Positions 1 to 11,434 of a stretch of 64,000 nucleotides of DNA are shown piece by piece. The position numbers were made by a program, and so were the translations under genes. The DNA is from Saccopteryx bilineata (Eukaryota > Chordata > Mammalia > Chiroptera > Emballonuridae): NCBI RefSeq assembly GCF_036850765.1, contig NC_089492.1, positions 72,903,482-72,967,481 of the forward strand, given 5' to 3'. The notes under the pieces are model-generated. The model saw only the letters and a list, made by a program, of their open reading frames with translations, had not been told where the DNA came from and made no database searches. Position 1 is the first letter of the stretch. The number at the start of each line of letters is the position of its first letter.

Positions 1-3000
1 TTGGGCCACAAAGACAATATCAGCAAATTTAGAAAAATTGAAATTGTACCAAGCGTATTTTCTGATCATAAAGCCTTGAAACTAGAATTCAACTGTAAAA
101 AAGAGGAGGAAAAACCCACAAAATTATGGAAACTAAACAACATACTTCTAAAAAATGAATGGGTCAAAGAAGAAATAAGTGCAGAGATCAAAAGATATAT
201 ACAGACAAATGAAAATGAAAATACGACATATCAGAATCTCTGGGATGCAGCAAAAGCAGTAATAAGAGGAAAGTTCATATCACTTCAGGCCTATATGAAC
301 AAACAAGAGAGAGCTGAAGTAAACCACTTAACTTCACACCTTAAGGAACTAGAAAAAGAAGAACAAAGACAACCCAAAACCAGTCGAAGAAAGGAGATAA
401 TAAAAATCAGAGCAGAAATAAACGAAATAGAGAACAGAAAGACTATAGAAAAAATCAATAAAACAAGGAGCTGGTTCTTTGAAAAGATCAACAAAATTGA
501 CAAACCCTTGGCAAGACTCACCAAGGAAAAAAGACACAGGACTCAAATAAATAAAATCCAAAATGAAAGAGGAGAAATCACCACAGACATCATAGATATA
601 CAAAGAATTATTGTAGAATACTATGAAAAACTATATGCCACCAAATACAACAATCTAGAAGAAATGGATAAATTCCTAGAACCATACAACCTTCCTAAAC
701 TGAGTCATGAAGAAGCAGAAAACCTAAACAGACCAATCAGCAGGGAGGAAATAGAAAAAACTATTAAAAACCTCCCCAAAAATAAAAGTCTAGGCCCAGA
801 CGGTTATACTAGTGAATTCTATCAAACATTCAAAGAAGACTTGGTTCCTATTCTACTCAAAGTCTTCCAAAAAATTGAAGAAGAAGCAATACTTCCAAAC
901 ACATTTTATGAGGCCAACATAACCCTCATACCAAAACCAGGCAAGGATGGCACAAAGAAAGAAAACTACAGACCAATATCTCTAATGAATACAGATGCTA
1001 AAATACTAAACAAAATACTGGCAAATCGAATACAACAATATATTAAAAATATAATACATCATGATCAAGTGGGATTCATCCCAGAATCGCAAGGATGGTT
1101 CAACATACGTAAAACGGTTAACGTAATACACCATATCAACAAAACAAAGAACAAAAACCACATGATCTTATCAATAGACGCAGAAAAGGCTTTCGATAAA
1201 ATACAACACAATTTTATGTTTAAGACTCTCAACAAAATGGGTATAGAAGGAAAATATCTCAACATGATAAAGGCCATATATGATAAACCATCAGCCAACA
1301 TCATATTAAATGGCGTAAAACTGAGGACTTTCCACCTTAAATCAGGAACAAGACAGGGTTGTCCACTCCACTCTTATTTAACGTGGTGCTAGAAGTTCTG
1401 GCCAGAGCAATCAGACAAGACAAAGAAATAAAAGGCATCCATATCGGAAAAGAAGAAGTAAAGGTATCACTTTTTGCTGATGATATGATCCTATACATCG
1501 AAAACCCAAAGGACTCCACAAAAAAATTACTAGAAACAATAAACCAATACAGTAAGGTCGCAGGATACAAAATCAACATACAAAAGTCCATAGCCTTTCT
1601 ATATGCCAACAATGAAATATTAGAAAACGAACTCAAAAAAATAATCCCCATCACGATTGCAACAAAAAAAATAAAATACCTAGGAATAAACATAACAAAG
1701 AATGTAAAGGACCTATATAACGAAAACTACAAGACATTGCTAAGAGAAATAGAAAAAGACAAAATGAGATGGAAAAATATTCCTTGTTCTTGGATAGGAA
1801 GAATAAATATAATTAAAATGGCCATATTACCCAAAGTAATATATAAATTTAATGCAATTCCCATAAAAATTCCTATGACATTTTTTAAAGAAATGGAACA
1901 AAAAATCATAAGATTTATATGGAACTATAAAAAACCCCGAATAGCTAAAGCAATCCTAAAGAAAAAGAATGAAGCTGGGGGCATTACAATACCTGACTTT
2001 AAACTATATTATAGGGCCACAATAATCAAAACTGTATGGTACTGGCGGAAAAATAGACACTCAGACCAATGGAACAGAATACAAAGCCCAGAAATAAAAC
2101 CACATATATATGGTCAAATAATCTTTGATAAGGGGGCCAACAACGCAAAATGGAGAAAAGAAAGCCTCTTCAACAAATGGTGTTGGGAAAACTGGAAAGC
2201 CACATGCAAAAGAATGAAACTCGACTACAGCATGTCCCCGTGTACTAAAATTAATTCAAAATGGATCAAAGACCTAAATATAAGATCTGAAACAATAAAG
2301 TACATAGAAGAAGACATAGGTACTAAACTCATGGACCTGGGTTTTAAAGAACATTTTATGAACTTGACTCCAATGGCAAGAGAAGTGAAGGCAAAGATAA
2401 ATGAATGGGACTACATCAGAATAAAAAGTTTTTGCTCAGCAAAAGAAACCGATACCAAAATAAACAGAAAGCCAACTAAATGGGAACTGATATTTTCAAA
2501 CAATAGCTCAGATAAGGGCCTAATATCCAAAATTTACAAAGAACTCATAAAACTCAACAACAAACAAACAAACAATCCAATAAAAAAATTGGAAGAGGAC
2601 ATGAACAGACACTTCTCCCAGGAAGAAATACAAATGGCCAACAGATATATGAAAAGATGCTCAGCTTCATTAGTTATTAGAGAAATGCAAATCAAAACTA
2701 CAATGAGATACCACCTCACCCCTGTTAGATTAGCTATTATCAACAAGTTTGGTAATAGCAAGTGTTGGAGAGGCTGCGGAGAAAAAGGAACCCTCATACA
2801 CTGTTGGTGGGAATGTAAAGTAGTACAACCATTATGGAGGAAAGTATGGTGGTTCCTCAAAAAACTGCAAATAGAACTACCTTATGACCCAGCAATCCCT
2901 CTACTGGGTATATACCCCAAAACCTCAGAATCATTGATACGTAAAGACACATGTAGCCCTATGTTCATTGCAGCACTGTTCACAGTGGCCAAGACATGGA

Positions 3001-3203
3001 AACAACCAAAAAGCCCTTCAATAGAAGACTGGATAAAGAAGATGTGGCACATATACACTATGGAATACTACTCAGCCATAAGAAATGATGACATCAGATC
3101 ATTTACAGCAAAATGGTGGGATCTTGATAACATCATACGGAGTGAAATAAGTAAATCAGAAAAAAACAAGAACTACATGATTCCATACATTGGTGGAATA
3201 TAA
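1..3203 (+). pseudogene. L1 ORF2 (endonuclease C-term, RT, Cys-rich end), frameshifted
   Basis: Two overlapping reading frames together give the L1 ORF2 protein, which nicks target DNA and reverse-transcribes L1 RNA at the nick. Frame 1 (1-1392) carries the endonuclease end with [10 protein letters not shown], the linker, and the RT fingers with [20 protein letters not shown] and [11 protein letters not shown], up to SGTRQGCPL. Frame 2 (from about 1365 to 3203) continues with [10 protein letters not shown], the catalytic [11 protein letters not shown] near 1473, and the C-terminal Cys/His motif [18 protein letters not shown]. The break near 1364-1370 is a 4-base loss of one CTCT unit, shown by comparison with the second L1, which keeps CPLSPLLF in one frame. 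RT palm and thumb are therefore separated from the fingers and this copy cannot make a full ORF2 protein. Confidence 0.95.
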
Positions 3204-3461
3204 AAACGAGACTAAGAGACATGGACAAGAGAGTGGTGGTTACCAGGGGTGGGGGGAGGGAGGACGCAGGAGGGAGGGAGGGAGAGAGGGGGAGGGGGAG
3301 GGGCACAGAGAAAACTAGACAGAGGGTGACGGAGGACAATCTGACTCTGGGTGAGGGGTATGCAACATAATTTAATGACAAGATAACCTAGACATGTTTT
3401 CTTTGAATATATGTACCCTGAAATATTAATGTCATCCCATTAACATTAATAAAAATTTATT
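3204..3461 (+). other. L1 3' UTR with G-rich polypurine tract
   Basis: Follows the ORF2 stop directly. It contains a run of G/A blocks (about 3246-3304, many GGG and GGGG runs), then the conserved tail TTTGAATATATGTACCCTG and an A-rich end. The same order is seen in the 3' ends at 16290-16514 (- strand) and 54681-54923. L1 3' UTRs are known for such G-rich tracts, which can form G-quadruplexes; that ability is inferred here. Confidence 0.9.
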
Positions 3462-3480
3462 AAAAAAAAAAAAAAAGAAA

Positions 3481-4740
3481 ACAGTAAACTGCGCAGAGTC
3501 AAGATAAAGCACCCGAGAAATCTTAATAGAATATAGTCGTAACTGAGAATGTTACAGATGAAATTCAATGTGGTACAGTTTCATTTTCAGATCACACAGG
3601 AAAATGCAAGCATGAGGTGGTATTGATGGAATTAGTAGCATATATCATTTAATACTAGAGATACAGGTTTCTTTTTTTAATCCAAATATTTGCTTAAATG
3701 TTACATACATATCCTGCGAGTGTGTACATTTTGGTCATGTGTATATAGATTCTAAACAAAGGAAGTAATTGTATAGATGCGAACTGTTAAAGCTTGCATC
3801 CTGTGCATGAATTAAAAGCTTAGAATTGTAATAATCCTATATGAATACATGTAGATATTGGGAATTGTTTCTGTTGCTTTTATTTTCATCTATAAGACAG
3901 TTAATACAAGTTCATACAACAGAGTGACAGTGGAAAATGTGGGACATTCAAATCTTATAAAGATATTAGATATTGGATAAAATACTCTAAAGATGAGTCA
4001 ATGAGCAATTGCTTCTTTACCTTTATCCAATGCCTCATAAAATATCACTGCCTTTGTCCCTCTGATAGCTGTGACTGTTGTCTTTTGGCAGTGATAAAAA
4101 CACGTCTCTGTGGGGCAGTCCCTGGTAAGGAACTGTTCAGAAGGTAGGTGATCTTCATGTTGTTGCTCTTCAATTTATGGTGCTCTTGCTAATTTTCATC
4201 TGGAAGTTCATAGCAAAGCAACTTCCATTCATTTCCCCTTCTAAAGTTAAATTTATTAATCAAGAAATACTCCTTTCTTTATGTATATTCTCAATACTTT
4301 TTGTTTATATATAATTTTGGTGTTGGGAAGTTACCAATTTACAAATCAGTCTCTGTCTATTTTAAGGTAAGAGCAAAGAAGACATAGAAATCAGAATATC
4401 TAGATTTATTTTCTTCACCTTAGCCTCCAAGCCAGGCTATAAAAGTAAGGTGGTTGAGAGACAGATACTATCACAGGAATGTGAGAAATACCTAGATGCA
4501 AATGCCTCATCCTTAAAAAAGCATATATGGACAAATTTTCTCCTAAGGCACTGAATCTTGTAATGAAAGAACCGAGTCCACTCAGAGCTCTGAGAATTAC
4601 TCTTTGTACCAATAAACTAAGAGCTTGGGTAACAAATTCATATTGCAAATACCAAGCTTCACATGCACACATGTGAAGGTTCGGTGGACAGGGAAACCCT
4701 CGTTCTTGCCTGGACTCTTTCTCAAACAGCTTTGACTCTA
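3481..4740. other. Unique AT-rich sequence, no gene seen
   Basis: Non-coding sequence after the L1 tail. No splice-flanked ORF, recognisable repeat or RNA gene was found. A 115-codon open frame on the - strand (4415-4762) shows no recognisable motif and overlaps the MIR edge; I treat it as chance. Confidence 0.5.
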
Positions 4741-4744
4741 AAGT

Positions 4745-4935
4745 CAAATGCTCTGTGACCAAATCCTAGCCCTAATGCATGGCCTTGAGGAAATTATTTA
4801 ACATCACCTCTATCTCATTTCTGTGCCTTCACCACTAGTGCATAGAGTTGTTGTGATGGTTCCCTGGCACAATTCATGTAGAAATTTAGCTCAGTGACTG
4901 GAATTTAGCAAGTAGTCATTAAATGTTAGGCATTG
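4745..4935 (+). mobile_element. MIR SINE relic
   Basis: Diverged tRNA-derived mammal-wide SINE. The recognisable order is: a segment resembling 'cttgaggaaattatttaac...cctctatctcat', then the core 'tgccttcacc', then a 3' part resembling 'gttgttgtgatg...ttagcaagtagtcattaaatgtt', which matches the MIR end '..agtaagcgctcaataaatgtt'. Ancient and non-functional. Confidence 0.75.
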
Positions 4936-5205
4936 ATGATGTTGTTGATGATGCTGATTATTATGTCATTCTACCTGGATAAAAAATACTGACTGACTCA
5001 CTGTTCTGCTTCATGATGAAGAAGGTGCTGATCACGATGATCATGATGATTATGATGGTGGTGGCAAGGATGAAGAGCCATTTTTCACAGGCCATGGCTG
5101 CTTATTAAAATTTCTGTATGAAACTTTGTGTGGTGCCATTTACAGATAAATGTAGATGATGGTGATGGTGGTGATGATGATGATGATGATGATGATAATA
5201 TTAAA
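4931..5205. repeat. GAT/ATG-rich microsatellite cluster
   Basis: Three patches of imperfect GAT/ATG/GGT triplets at 4934-4965, 5017-5075 and 5154-5197, the last with an uninterrupted (GAT)n core of about eight units. They lie just 3' of the MIR tail, which may have seeded the repeat. Confidence 0.85.
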
Positions 5206-5209
5206 ATGA

Positions 5210-7150
5210 TCACTTCCCTTAAGTACAACATATCTCCTTTTAATCCTGTTACACCTATATTATATATTCCTGAATAGCTCTTCCAGATATAGAAATCAAT
5301 AACTATTTACCAAGTATGCAATACCTGCTAAATACTACACAAGACCCAAAAGGATTTTTCAGTATTTTGAAACACAGGAATTATTTTCGGCAAGGAATTT
5401 AACAAACTCACTTGACTATTCACAATCCAACTGGCACAGGGCCTATACTTAGTAAAGCACTACTTAAATATGCAAATAGTTTATAAAAATTAATAAATTT
5501 TAACTAGTACAAATGCCATAATTAATAAATGAATTATTATAACCTATTTAGAAAATATGGCAATTAAAAAAGATACCCAATCTCTTAGGTGATCCACGAC
5601 CCACACCTGTAACTAAAATAGCTCTCTATTCCTAATCTAGTCATTCTGAGCAATGGGTCTTTCCCTTAGGAAAACTTTTATCTTGAATATTCCACATTGT
5701 GAAGCAAAACAGTACATATATAATTAAGTTTATTGGGCCAAAAAAAAAAAGGTATTGTATGATCAAATAAATGTGAGGAGCACTAGGATTAAGAGAATTA
5801 AATGAGTTTCATTTCTACTGGACTTCTCAAACTATCAAATATGGTCATGAGATTTGGCAGTGTTTCCAAAATAGATTAGAATGTGCAACCTTTACCCACC
5901 ATAAGCATCTCAACAGATATTTTCCCTTAGGAAGTTGTTCATTGGTGAACTATCTACGTGAAAACGTGTACACCACAGATTCAAATCAATGATAGCTGTT
6001 CTCATCAAATGTAGTAGTGCCCTGTCATTTTTGAAGTTGTTGAGGGTACTTTAGCCTTTTAGATTAGTCAGTGTTTAATATATTTAAAAGTATATTATTC
6101 TATTATATATTATAAATTACTTTATTCTTTCTTTCTGAACTGGAGGCTCACATTGCTTATTTTAAAAGATATATTGATTTATCTGTGAATTTTATTTTTT
6201 GATGTGTGAAAAATATTTTTTACAGTAAGCTACATGAAATTTCAGTTTCAATCACTACTCTAAGATTATTATTGCAAATAAAAATTTTAAGTAGTTTAGG
6301 TTATGATGGCTTACAATAATTTTCTCTCATGTTGTTCAAATTTTCTATACTATAAAATGGATGAGAAAAGAGAAGGCAGAGAAGGTACCCTGAATGTTTG
6401 GAATATCATTGAAGTAGCCTTTTCCTCTCTTTGATGGAAATACATACATTTATCTCAAATATCAAGGGGCCTCAATCCCTGTCATATGGCTACCATTGGG
6501 AAAGGAAGTTCTTATTTTGGCCTAGATTCTAACTTTAGCTCAAGATCTGTCACTTAAAAAGCTAAAGACTCCTAGCAAACACTCTCCCTGTTTACTTAAC
6601 AATTTGAGTTGAGAGTGTTTCAATTAGTTCCCTGGCCATTGTCCTTAAATTAGAGAATTGTCAGTCTAATCAAGGAAAAGTACACTTACACTTAATTAAT
6701 GAAAGGTCACTTCCATCCTTACACTGAACTGTAACTCTATAACCTGTGATTAGAACAGAGTTCTCCTTCTAGTGGTTTTTATAATACACAACTTTCCCAA
6801 ATTCTTATGTCACCTCATGGATTCAGCTTTATCTTTATGCAATTAAATTTATGTGAGGGTATCTGGATCTTAAAGTGTCCTGAAGAACATTTTTTATAAT
6901 TTTAAATTATTTGCCAAAATGTAAAGATCTAAAGATTGTGTGTGTGTGTGTGTGAATATATGAATTTATTGCTTCCCTTGAAAAATCGGGTTCTCTGTCC
7001 ATGGTAGTTGTTCCTTCTCGCATGGAGACAATCGGTTGAAACTGAGTAGCTACTGGCCCTTTAGAGAAAATGCATTTTATTCATTATCCATAGTCCCTCT
7101 TATTCCCTGTGTTTCCCTCATAATGAAGCCAAGTTTTACTTAAACTATAA
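5210..7150. other. Unique AT-rich sequence, no gene seen
   Basis: No ORF with recognisable content. It holds a short (TG)n run near 6937-6954 and AT-rich tracts (6070-6120, 6160-6300). No repeat family was recognised. Confidence 0.5.
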
Positions 7151-7183
7151 CTGTGCTTAATTATTTCCCCTTTGCTGCTGCTG

Positions 7184-7221
7184 TTTCTTCTCCTCCTTCT
7201 TCTTTTTCCTTCCTTCTTTCT

Positions 7222-7280
<59 letters not shown>

Positions 7281-7329
7281 CTCTTTCTTTCTTTCTTTCT
7301 TTTTCTTTCTCTTTCTCTCTATTTCTTTT

Positions 7330-7381
<52 letters not shown>

Positions 7382-7576
7382 TCCTTCCTTCCTCCCTCTC
7401 TCCCTCGCCCCTCCCTCCCTTCCTTCCTCCCTCCCTCCCTCCCTCCCCCCTCCCTCCCTCCCTCCCTCCCTCCTCCCTTCCTTCCTTCCTTCCTTCCTTC
7501 CTTCCTTCCTTCCTTCCTTCCTTCCTTCCTTCCTTCCTTTTCTTCTTCTTCTTCTTCTTCTTCTTCTTCTTCTTCT

Positions 7577-7611
<35 letters not shown>

Positions 7612-7612
7612 T
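7184..7612. repeat. Compound (CTTT)/(CCTT)/(CCCT)/(TTC) pyrimidine tract
   Basis: 429 nt that are pyrimidine on the + strand except for an A at 7321 and a G at 7407. Blocks in order: mixed CT, (CTTT)n, (CTTT)n with CTCT interruptions, (CTTT)n again, (CCTT)/(CCCT)n, (CCTT)n, and (TTC)n about 7540-7612. The (TTC)n end abuts the 3' side of a - strand SINE, so the array probably expanded from that SINE's A-rich tail. Long open frames across it are low-complexity and not genes. Confidence 0.95.
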
Positions 7613-7977
7613 GTAAGTGAGAGAGAGAGAAAGAGGTTCAGGGATAGACAGACAGGAAGGGAAAAAGATGAGAAGCATCAACTCATAGTTGCAGCACCTT
7701 AGTTGTTCATTGATTACTTTCTCATATGTGCCTTGACTGGGGGCTCCAGCTGAGCCAATGACCTCTTGTTCCAGCCAGTGCCTTTGAGCTCAAGCCAATG
7801 ACCATGGGGTCATGTCTATGACCCCATGCTCAAGCTAGCCACCCAGCTCTCAAGCTGGCGAGCCCATGCTCAAGCTGGATGAGTTCGCACTCGAGCCAGA
7901 GACCTTGAGGTTGCAAACCTGGGTCCTTTGTGTTTCAGCCCAACACTCTATCCACTGCATCACCACCTGGTCAGGCA
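7613..7977 (-). mobile_element. Long tRNA-derived bat SINE, with tail microsatellite
   Basis: On the - strand it starts with the tRNA-like head TGCCTGACCAGGTGGTGATG (near 7977) and runs through 'ctcaagctgg' repeats, 'caatgaacaactaaggtgct' and 'gatgcttctcatc' to a purine-rich tail. The copy at 53143-53497 has the same layout with a clear target duplication, which supports the family assignment. Several tandem 'caagct(g/c)' duplications make this copy a little irregular. Confidence 0.85.
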
Positions 7978-7979
7978 GC

Positions 7980-8265
7980 CCTCCCCCCATTGGCTCTTAA
8001 GAGGAAAAGAGACTGCACGCATCATGAGACATTCTTATATGTCTAATGTTCAAGGTGTATGCCTGTCTAAAGACTACTATTGAGATTCTTTTTGGAGCAA
8101 TCCTGCTACACTTCACTTGTAAATGTTGTCTTCTTGACCCCTCAAGTCATCTGTGTTGCAGTAGTTGACCTAGGAGTTGGATTCAGCAGTCAGGATATAG
8201 TGAATCTCCTTTTTCAATGGAATCAGAGCATGACCAAATGCCCACATTAGGGATAGGAGTAGGGA
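7980..8265. other. Unclassified non-coding sequence
   Basis: Short stretch between the SINE and the LTR-like block. No repeat or ORF was recognised. Confidence 0.4.
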
Positions 8266-8269
8266 ACAC

Positions 8270-8830
8270 TGGGGAAAAAGTTCAGCACAGCATATTGTGA
8301 GAAAGGAAAACTTTTCCTTTTGTCCATTCTAGGTTCCTTTGGCTGGTTAAATTGACATAAGACAGATAACAGGAGAAAAACAATTTTTGCACATACAGAA
8401 ACCCCATGAAGGTGTGAAAGATTTTCAGTCAGGGTTTATATGCTAGTCTGAGCTAAGGAAAAGGGGTTTGGGGTTCTGTGGCTTCAAAAGAAAGAAAGAC
8501 AATTTTTAGGGAGATGGGAAGAGCAAATGTTTGATAAACAAATGTTTTTCATACCCTGCAGAGATAAGGGGCCACAGAGTGGACTTTGAACAAACAAGCC
8601 TTGCTGGCTCTCCCCAGCTCACCATACCTAAACATACTCTTACTAGTGGCCTCTGGTGACAGCTCTCATGCCAGAAGAGGCCCTCTCTCTAAATCTTTGA
8701 AGGCATTTAAGAGAGAAGTAAAAAAAAAATTCCTGAGTCTTTTGGGAGTTGATTTACTTCAACTCAAAGTAAATCACATGCCACATTATCATTTTGGGGG
8801 AGACGTATTCTGAACCCCTTCAATGTGAAT
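8270..8830 (-). mobile_element. Probable solo LTR of an old ERV (class I-like)
   Basis: Read on the - strand, the block has LTR-like layout. An upstream part begins near 8830 with 'gaaggggttcagaatacgtc'. A promoter-like 'gcatataaaccctgactg' lies near 8430, and a U5-like end 'ttctcctgttatctgtctta' followed by 'ccagccaaaggaacctag' lies at about 8330-8375, as in several gammaretrovirus-type LTRs. No gag, pol or env sequence is adjacent, so this is a solo LTR at most. Exact ends and family are not certain. Confidence 0.5.
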
Positions 8831-9260
8831 CAGAATATAATGCTGTCATGAACATTTAAACATTTAGAAGGGTGAATTGCAGGATTAGTTTAAAGAGGAT
8901 TCTTCCTTTATTATTGTCAGAGCAAAGATAGATTGTCATGCTAGTCACTCTGTAGAGAACTGAAAGGCATTAAAAAGGACCAATCTGGTTATTGCCACGA
9001 GAGGAAAATACACTCTGCGGACATGAAAGATGTTTTCCCTAAAAGTTTAGAGATTTTTAAACTGCATAAAATTTAATACTTACCATAAAAGCCACCTACC
9101 ACTGGTCTCTCTTGATTTTAAAAACAGGGAACCCTAAATTATGCACATACTTAAGATTGAAAATATATCTTCTGAGCACATACAATGGATATTTTTTACA
9201 TGCTTATCGCAGTTTTATTCCCCGTCATTTGAATGCAATTTACCATCTTCATAGCATTCT
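8831..9260. other. Unique sequence, no gene seen
   Basis: No repeat, ORF or RNA gene recognised. Confidence 0.4.
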
Positions 9261-9269
9261 GAGGCTATA

Positions 9270-9600
9270 GAGATTGTGTTGTGATGTCAAATTGCTATAT
9301 GAAAACAATTTTGATAAGCCCATGGACACCACATTATAATGACAAATTATAACGACAAAATGGTTTCAGTGTTTCCATGGAGACCAAATTGAATTGTCAA
9401 ATTGATGGCAAAATGAGGTCAATATAAATCTACACAGACCATATTGTGATGTTAAAACACTGCAAAGCAATATCACCACAGGTCTGGGCAGTCTAGGCTA
9501 TGATGTCAAGATGATGTGAAAGCAATATCCAGGATGATGTCAAAACATAACAGAAAAGGTGTCAGTGGGATCTCAGCGGCATCCTTCATGATGACAGTAC
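9270..9600. repeat. Degenerate tandem repeat with GATGTCAAA-like motif
   Basis: The motif TGATGTCAAA or close variants recurs (near 9280, 9338, 9380-9395, 9445, 9500, 9533), often followed 15-30 nt later by a 'gaaagcaatat' or 'aaaacaattt' string. Spacing is irregular (about 45-65 nt), as in a decayed minisatellite. It could also be an unrecognised repeat family. Confidence 0.4.
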
Positions 9601-10950
9601 TATTATTAATGCAGATTTCACCAATGGTAAAATAAATCAAGTAAAACTAAGAAAATGGGAAGCTTATATATTTAAGCATTCTCATTCTAAAAACTGTTTT
9701 ATTTTAAGTGTTTAGACATGGAAGTTAGAGTGCAAAAACTAAGCTACGTTACTTGATGGTGGAAGTTATTGATCGAAGAGTATGTTTAGACGTATATTCC
9801 TTTCCTCATTCACAATAGGACTGTGAAAGGACCCAGGGGGAGACAGTCTGATTAATTTAGTCCTCTCTGGATGGCTTCCCTGGCAGACATTTCTGTTGAA
9901 ATGTCTTTGGGGCATGTGCCCCCTCCCTTGAGGAGGTTGTCACATTTTTTAATTCCTCTCTCCTAAAGATGTTAAAATATTTACAGTTACATTTTTTTGT
10001 ATTTTATAAATTATAAACCAAGTAGTTTTACACATCCTTAAAACTGCCATTGTCAAAAATAGTATGAACCATAATGTTATCTTCCCTGATGCAGATTATT
10101 CCCATTTGTTCTTAAATAATAAATTATATTGATACAATTTATCTTGAATAAATGCAATAAATATGTTAACCTAATGCTAATGCCAGTCAGTTGAAATGGT
10201 AAATGCAAATGAATAGAACACATTTATCATGGTAAGCCTGACTTCTTGTAGATACAACAAAGACAACATGTTATAAAGTCATAAAAACCGTCTGATTACT
10301 TAAAAGTAACACATCAAATTAGGAAAGAATCAGATCCTTTACACTACTGTTTGAGTTTGTGTTATTTTTATGAATGTGAGTAGTTCCATGTATAAGGAAT
10401 TACTATTCTGCATGCCTCAGTCTACAAACTCATTTAACCACGTTGACTAAATTAACTAGATGTTCCATTACATTCAACAAACATATTTTTGTTGAATACT
10501 GTGTGCCAGATCGTATGCAAAGTCAATTAAATCAAATAGTTTTAGAGGTGTATTTTTATAAGATTTACCAAATGGTTTAAAATGCTTATCATTCAACTTG
10601 AATTGATTCATTTGATGTGAGCTGAGGTTTTAGCTTCATCTTACATTTTGTTTTCTCTTCCTTTTTAAAGGAAAAGTAGATAAAATGATATGAAGGTAAA
10701 GTTTTTTGAGACCCTTTGTTCCAATAGCTAATGTGATTATAAGACCCTTTCAGGGTAGGCAACACTGGTCTCACTTTAGGAAATAGCACCTTGTTTTGGG
10801 TCATTATTGAGGGGACACACAGCTAGGGATAAAACATGCCCAGACTAGCGTATTTATTTTACTGAAACCAGTTCAAATTAAACACATGACAAAAAAATAA
10901 TTAATAATAATAATAATGAAGTAATGGCCTTCCTAATCCAGAGGCTATAG
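9601..10950. other. Unique AT-rich sequence, no gene seen
   Basis: No ORF with recognisable content. A short (TAA)n run lies at about 10893-10917. A fragment near 10465-10520 ('ttcaacaaacatatttttgttgaatactgtgtgccag') resembles the end of an L2 or MIR-type repeat on the - strand, too short to assign. Confidence 0.45.
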
Positions 10951-10954
10951 ACTT

Positions 10955-11095
10955 TCCATAGAATTCTAGTTCTGCCACTGTGTGAAGATTATTTTTTACC
11001 CTGAATTTGAGTTTTATTCATTGTAAGATACTATTCATTTATTCATTGTAAGACAACTGGGAAATCATCCCTCTACAAAGTGAGGTTAACAAGAA
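10955..11095 (+). mobile_element. Possible MIR relic
   Basis: The order 'ctagttctgccactgtgtga ... ttgagttttattcattgtaa' resembles the MIR core (tgccacttactagctgtgtgacc ... cctcagtttcctcatctgta). Strongly decayed, with a duplicated 'tattcattgtaaga' string at 11016 and 11040. Confidence 0.4.
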
Positions 11096-11403
11096 GGCCA
11101 CCTGCCTTCCTATGTCTGTGTGCTTCCACAGTCTGAGGGGAATGCAGAAGCTGCTTGGCTTTGGACCCCTAGGGCCCCACATTGGCCTCATGGAGACCTG
11201 TCAGGAGACCGTGATGGTGGGCTGTATTTCATACTGAGCTCCACTCAAAGAAACAGTTTTCACAAAGATTTGTGATACCAACATGACAAGATTTTCTCCA
11301 GTCCCAAGGCAAAGCGGATATCTTTTGATACTCCGTTATCATTAGTTAAACACAATTTGTGGAAACTTCATAGTCTACAAACATTTTAGCATTCATAGGT
11401 TTT

Positions 11404-11434
<31 letters not shown>

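Larger units (their letters stand above)
1..3480 (+). mobile_element. L1 LINE, 3' part, cut by window start
   Basis: Non-LTR retrotransposon, + strand. The window opens inside the ORF2 endonuclease domain. ORF2 continues to 3203, followed by a G-rich polypurine 3' UTR (3204-3461) and a poly(A) tail at about 3462-3476. Coding sequence and 3' end closely resemble the young - strand L1 at 16240-24053, so both belong to one recent subfamily. The 5' part lies outside the window, so full length cannot be judged. Confidence 0.97.

Noticed and set aside
1065..1304. Antisense open frames across L1 ORF2 (also 17809-18630 and 24745-25245)
   Set aside because: Shadows of the L1 coding strand; no independent motif.
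7153..7702. Long open frames (155-176 codons) of F/L/S or R/K/E repeats
   Set aside because: They are translations of the (CTTT)/(CCTT)/(TTC) microsatellite and SINE tail. A pure pyrimidine tract cannot contain stop codons, so openness is not evidence of coding.
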